Shown here piece by piece: positions 5,835 through 6,260 of a stretch of DNA of 6,260 nucleotides. Both the position numbers and the translations under genes were made by a program. Numbering within the stretch: position 1 is the first letter of the stretch; every line of letters begins with the position of its first letter. The DNA comes from Verrucomicrobiota bacterium (GTDB taxonomy: Bacteria > Verrucomicrobiota > Verrucomicrobiia > Chthoniobacterales > UBA10450), in contig QHOQ01000001.1 of assembly GCA_003219355.1 (NCBI GenBank), positions 1-6,260 on the forward strand, written 5' to 3'. Below the pieces are notes generated by a model that was not told the DNA's origin, did no database searches, and saw nothing but the letters and a program-made list of their open reading frames with translations.

Positions 5835-5897
5835 TCAGCCGCCGGTTTTCGCTTGCGCTACGTAACTCTTGACCTTGTCGACATCGGCGCCGACGAC
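5835..5897 (-). pseudogene. Orphaned thioredoxin C-terminal tail, out of frame with the gene body
   Basis: Read from 5897 in the frame offset from the thioredoxin body, the sequence encodes VVGADVDKVKSYVAQAK and three more residues, then TGA at 5835-5837. This matches the usual end of a thioredoxin fold: the last strand, then the Gly-Ala pair (VGA) and the final helix KVKSYVAQ, as in VGALSKGQLKEFL of E. coli thioredoxin. The body frame instead reads 12 unrelated residues (SSAPMSTRSRVT) and stops at 5858. The tail starts on the last base of the cis-proline codon, so it is the displaced remainder of the same gene. Confidence 0.65.
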
Positions 5898-6260
5898 GGA
5901 ATCGAGTGGATGTTGTATTGCCTCACCACCGCCGTCTTCCAATCGACGATGTCGATCTTGCGCAGCGCAATCTCCGGATCGGTTCTTGCCATCTGTTCCA
6001 AGCTTGGCGAAAGCTGTCTACACGGGCCGCACCAGTCCGCATAAAAATCGACAACCGTCACGTTGCCGAGTGCGAGATGTCTTGAGATGTCCACCTGCGC
6101 GCCGTGAGAGATCACTTCGCCTTGTTGGCCACCGCGACCAGCGACGACCGCAGCGGGTGCCGGCAGCTTGGCCTCCTGATTTTTAGCTGGTGCATGTCCC
6201 GTCCAATAACTGTTTTTTTCTTCGGCCAGTTTCCGCCGTAATTCTGCTTGCTGCTGTTGA
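5858..6260 (-). CDS. Thioredoxin-domain protein, start beyond right edge, C-terminus frameshifted
   Basis: The frame is open from the right edge for 133 residues. The visible part starts with a Gln/Lys/Glu-rich, probably helical stretch (QQQQAELRRKLAEEK), probably the end of a longer N-terminal region that may hold a membrane anchor. An Ala/Pro/Gly linker (about 22-47) follows. The thioredoxin domain starts near 49, with the buried Asp and active site VDFYADWCGPC (70-80; C77 and C80) and strand IALRKIDIVDW (97-107). YNIHSIP ends at the cis-proline P121. After P121 a normal thioredoxin has two more strands and a helix. Here the frame ends in 12 unrelated residues and TAG at 5858. The real C-terminus continues in another frame to 5835, so an internal deletion or a sequencing error has broken the gene. 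GTG 6115 would be a possible internal start, but the upstream frame is coding-like. Thiol-disulfide exchange is the expected role of an intact form. Confidence 0.8.
   Translation of the reverse strand, partial: QQQQAELRRKLAEEKNSYWTGHAPAKNQEAKLPAPAAVVAGRGGQQGEVISHGAQVDISRHLALGNVTVVDFYADWCGPCRQLSPSLEQMARTDPEIALRKIDIVDWKTAVVRQYNIHSIPSSAPMSTRSRVT

Noticed and set aside
5568..6044. Plus-strand open frame of 158 codons across the thioredoxin and the start of the peptidoglycan-binding gene
   Set aside because: It is antisense to the WCGPC-containing thioredoxin and a clear signal peptide, with no recognisable protein features.

Overview
This 6.26 kb window looks like ordinary chromosome from a free-living Gram-negative bacterium. 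My best guess is a soil Verrucomicrobiota (Udaeobacter/Chthoniobacter-like). That guess rests on the overall look of the proteins, moderately GC-rich coding, Sec signal peptides, and short degenerate heptamer repeats between genes. No rRNA or marker gene is present to confirm it. I see no tRNA, rRNA, CRISPR array, insertion sequence or phage gene.

Layout, left to right. (1) Minus strand, 1540 down to the left edge: a zinc-dependent medium-chain alcohol dehydrogenase, followed 31 bp later by the first 160 codons of a phytoene-dehydrogenase-like FAD oxidoreductase. They are probably one transcript. (2) A divergent region (1541-1722) with a 7-bp inverted repeat, then a plus-strand gene for a small secreted protein of unknown function (1723-2217). 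(3) A convergent junction with a GC hairpin, then a minus-strand PEP mutase/isocitrate lyase superfamily enzyme (2266-3102). (4) A divergent intergenic region (3103-3248) holding two unrelated degenerate tandem repeats, a heptamer and an octamer. (5) Plus strand: a six-helix membrane protein of unknown function (3249-3824), then a YeaE-like aldo/keto reductase (3884-4720). After these come about 100 bp without a clear gene, a 20-codon micro-ORF and a weak terminator-like hairpin. (6) Minus strand: a secreted protein with two peptidoglycan-binding-like domains and a striking His/Asp-rich tail (4947-5756). Upstream of it is a thioredoxin-domain protein running off the right edge.

The enzymes are mostly redox or small-carbonyl metabolism: alcohol dehydrogenase, FAD oxidoreductase, aldo/keto reductase and thioredoxin. 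Strand switches break them into at least four transcription units, so I do not infer one pathway. The alcohol dehydrogenase and aldo/keto reductase could both deal with aldehydes, but the sequence does not show a shared role.

The most notable observation is that the thioredoxin gene is broken. Its active site WCGPC and cis-proline are intact. Immediately after the cis-proline the frame shifts, and a perfectly good thioredoxin C-terminus continues in another frame. About 10-15 residues of the central sheet appear to be missing, which fits an out-of-frame internal deletion. I found no convincing new multi-gene system; the unknown secreted protein, the His/Asp tail and the intergenic repeats are the other points worth following.
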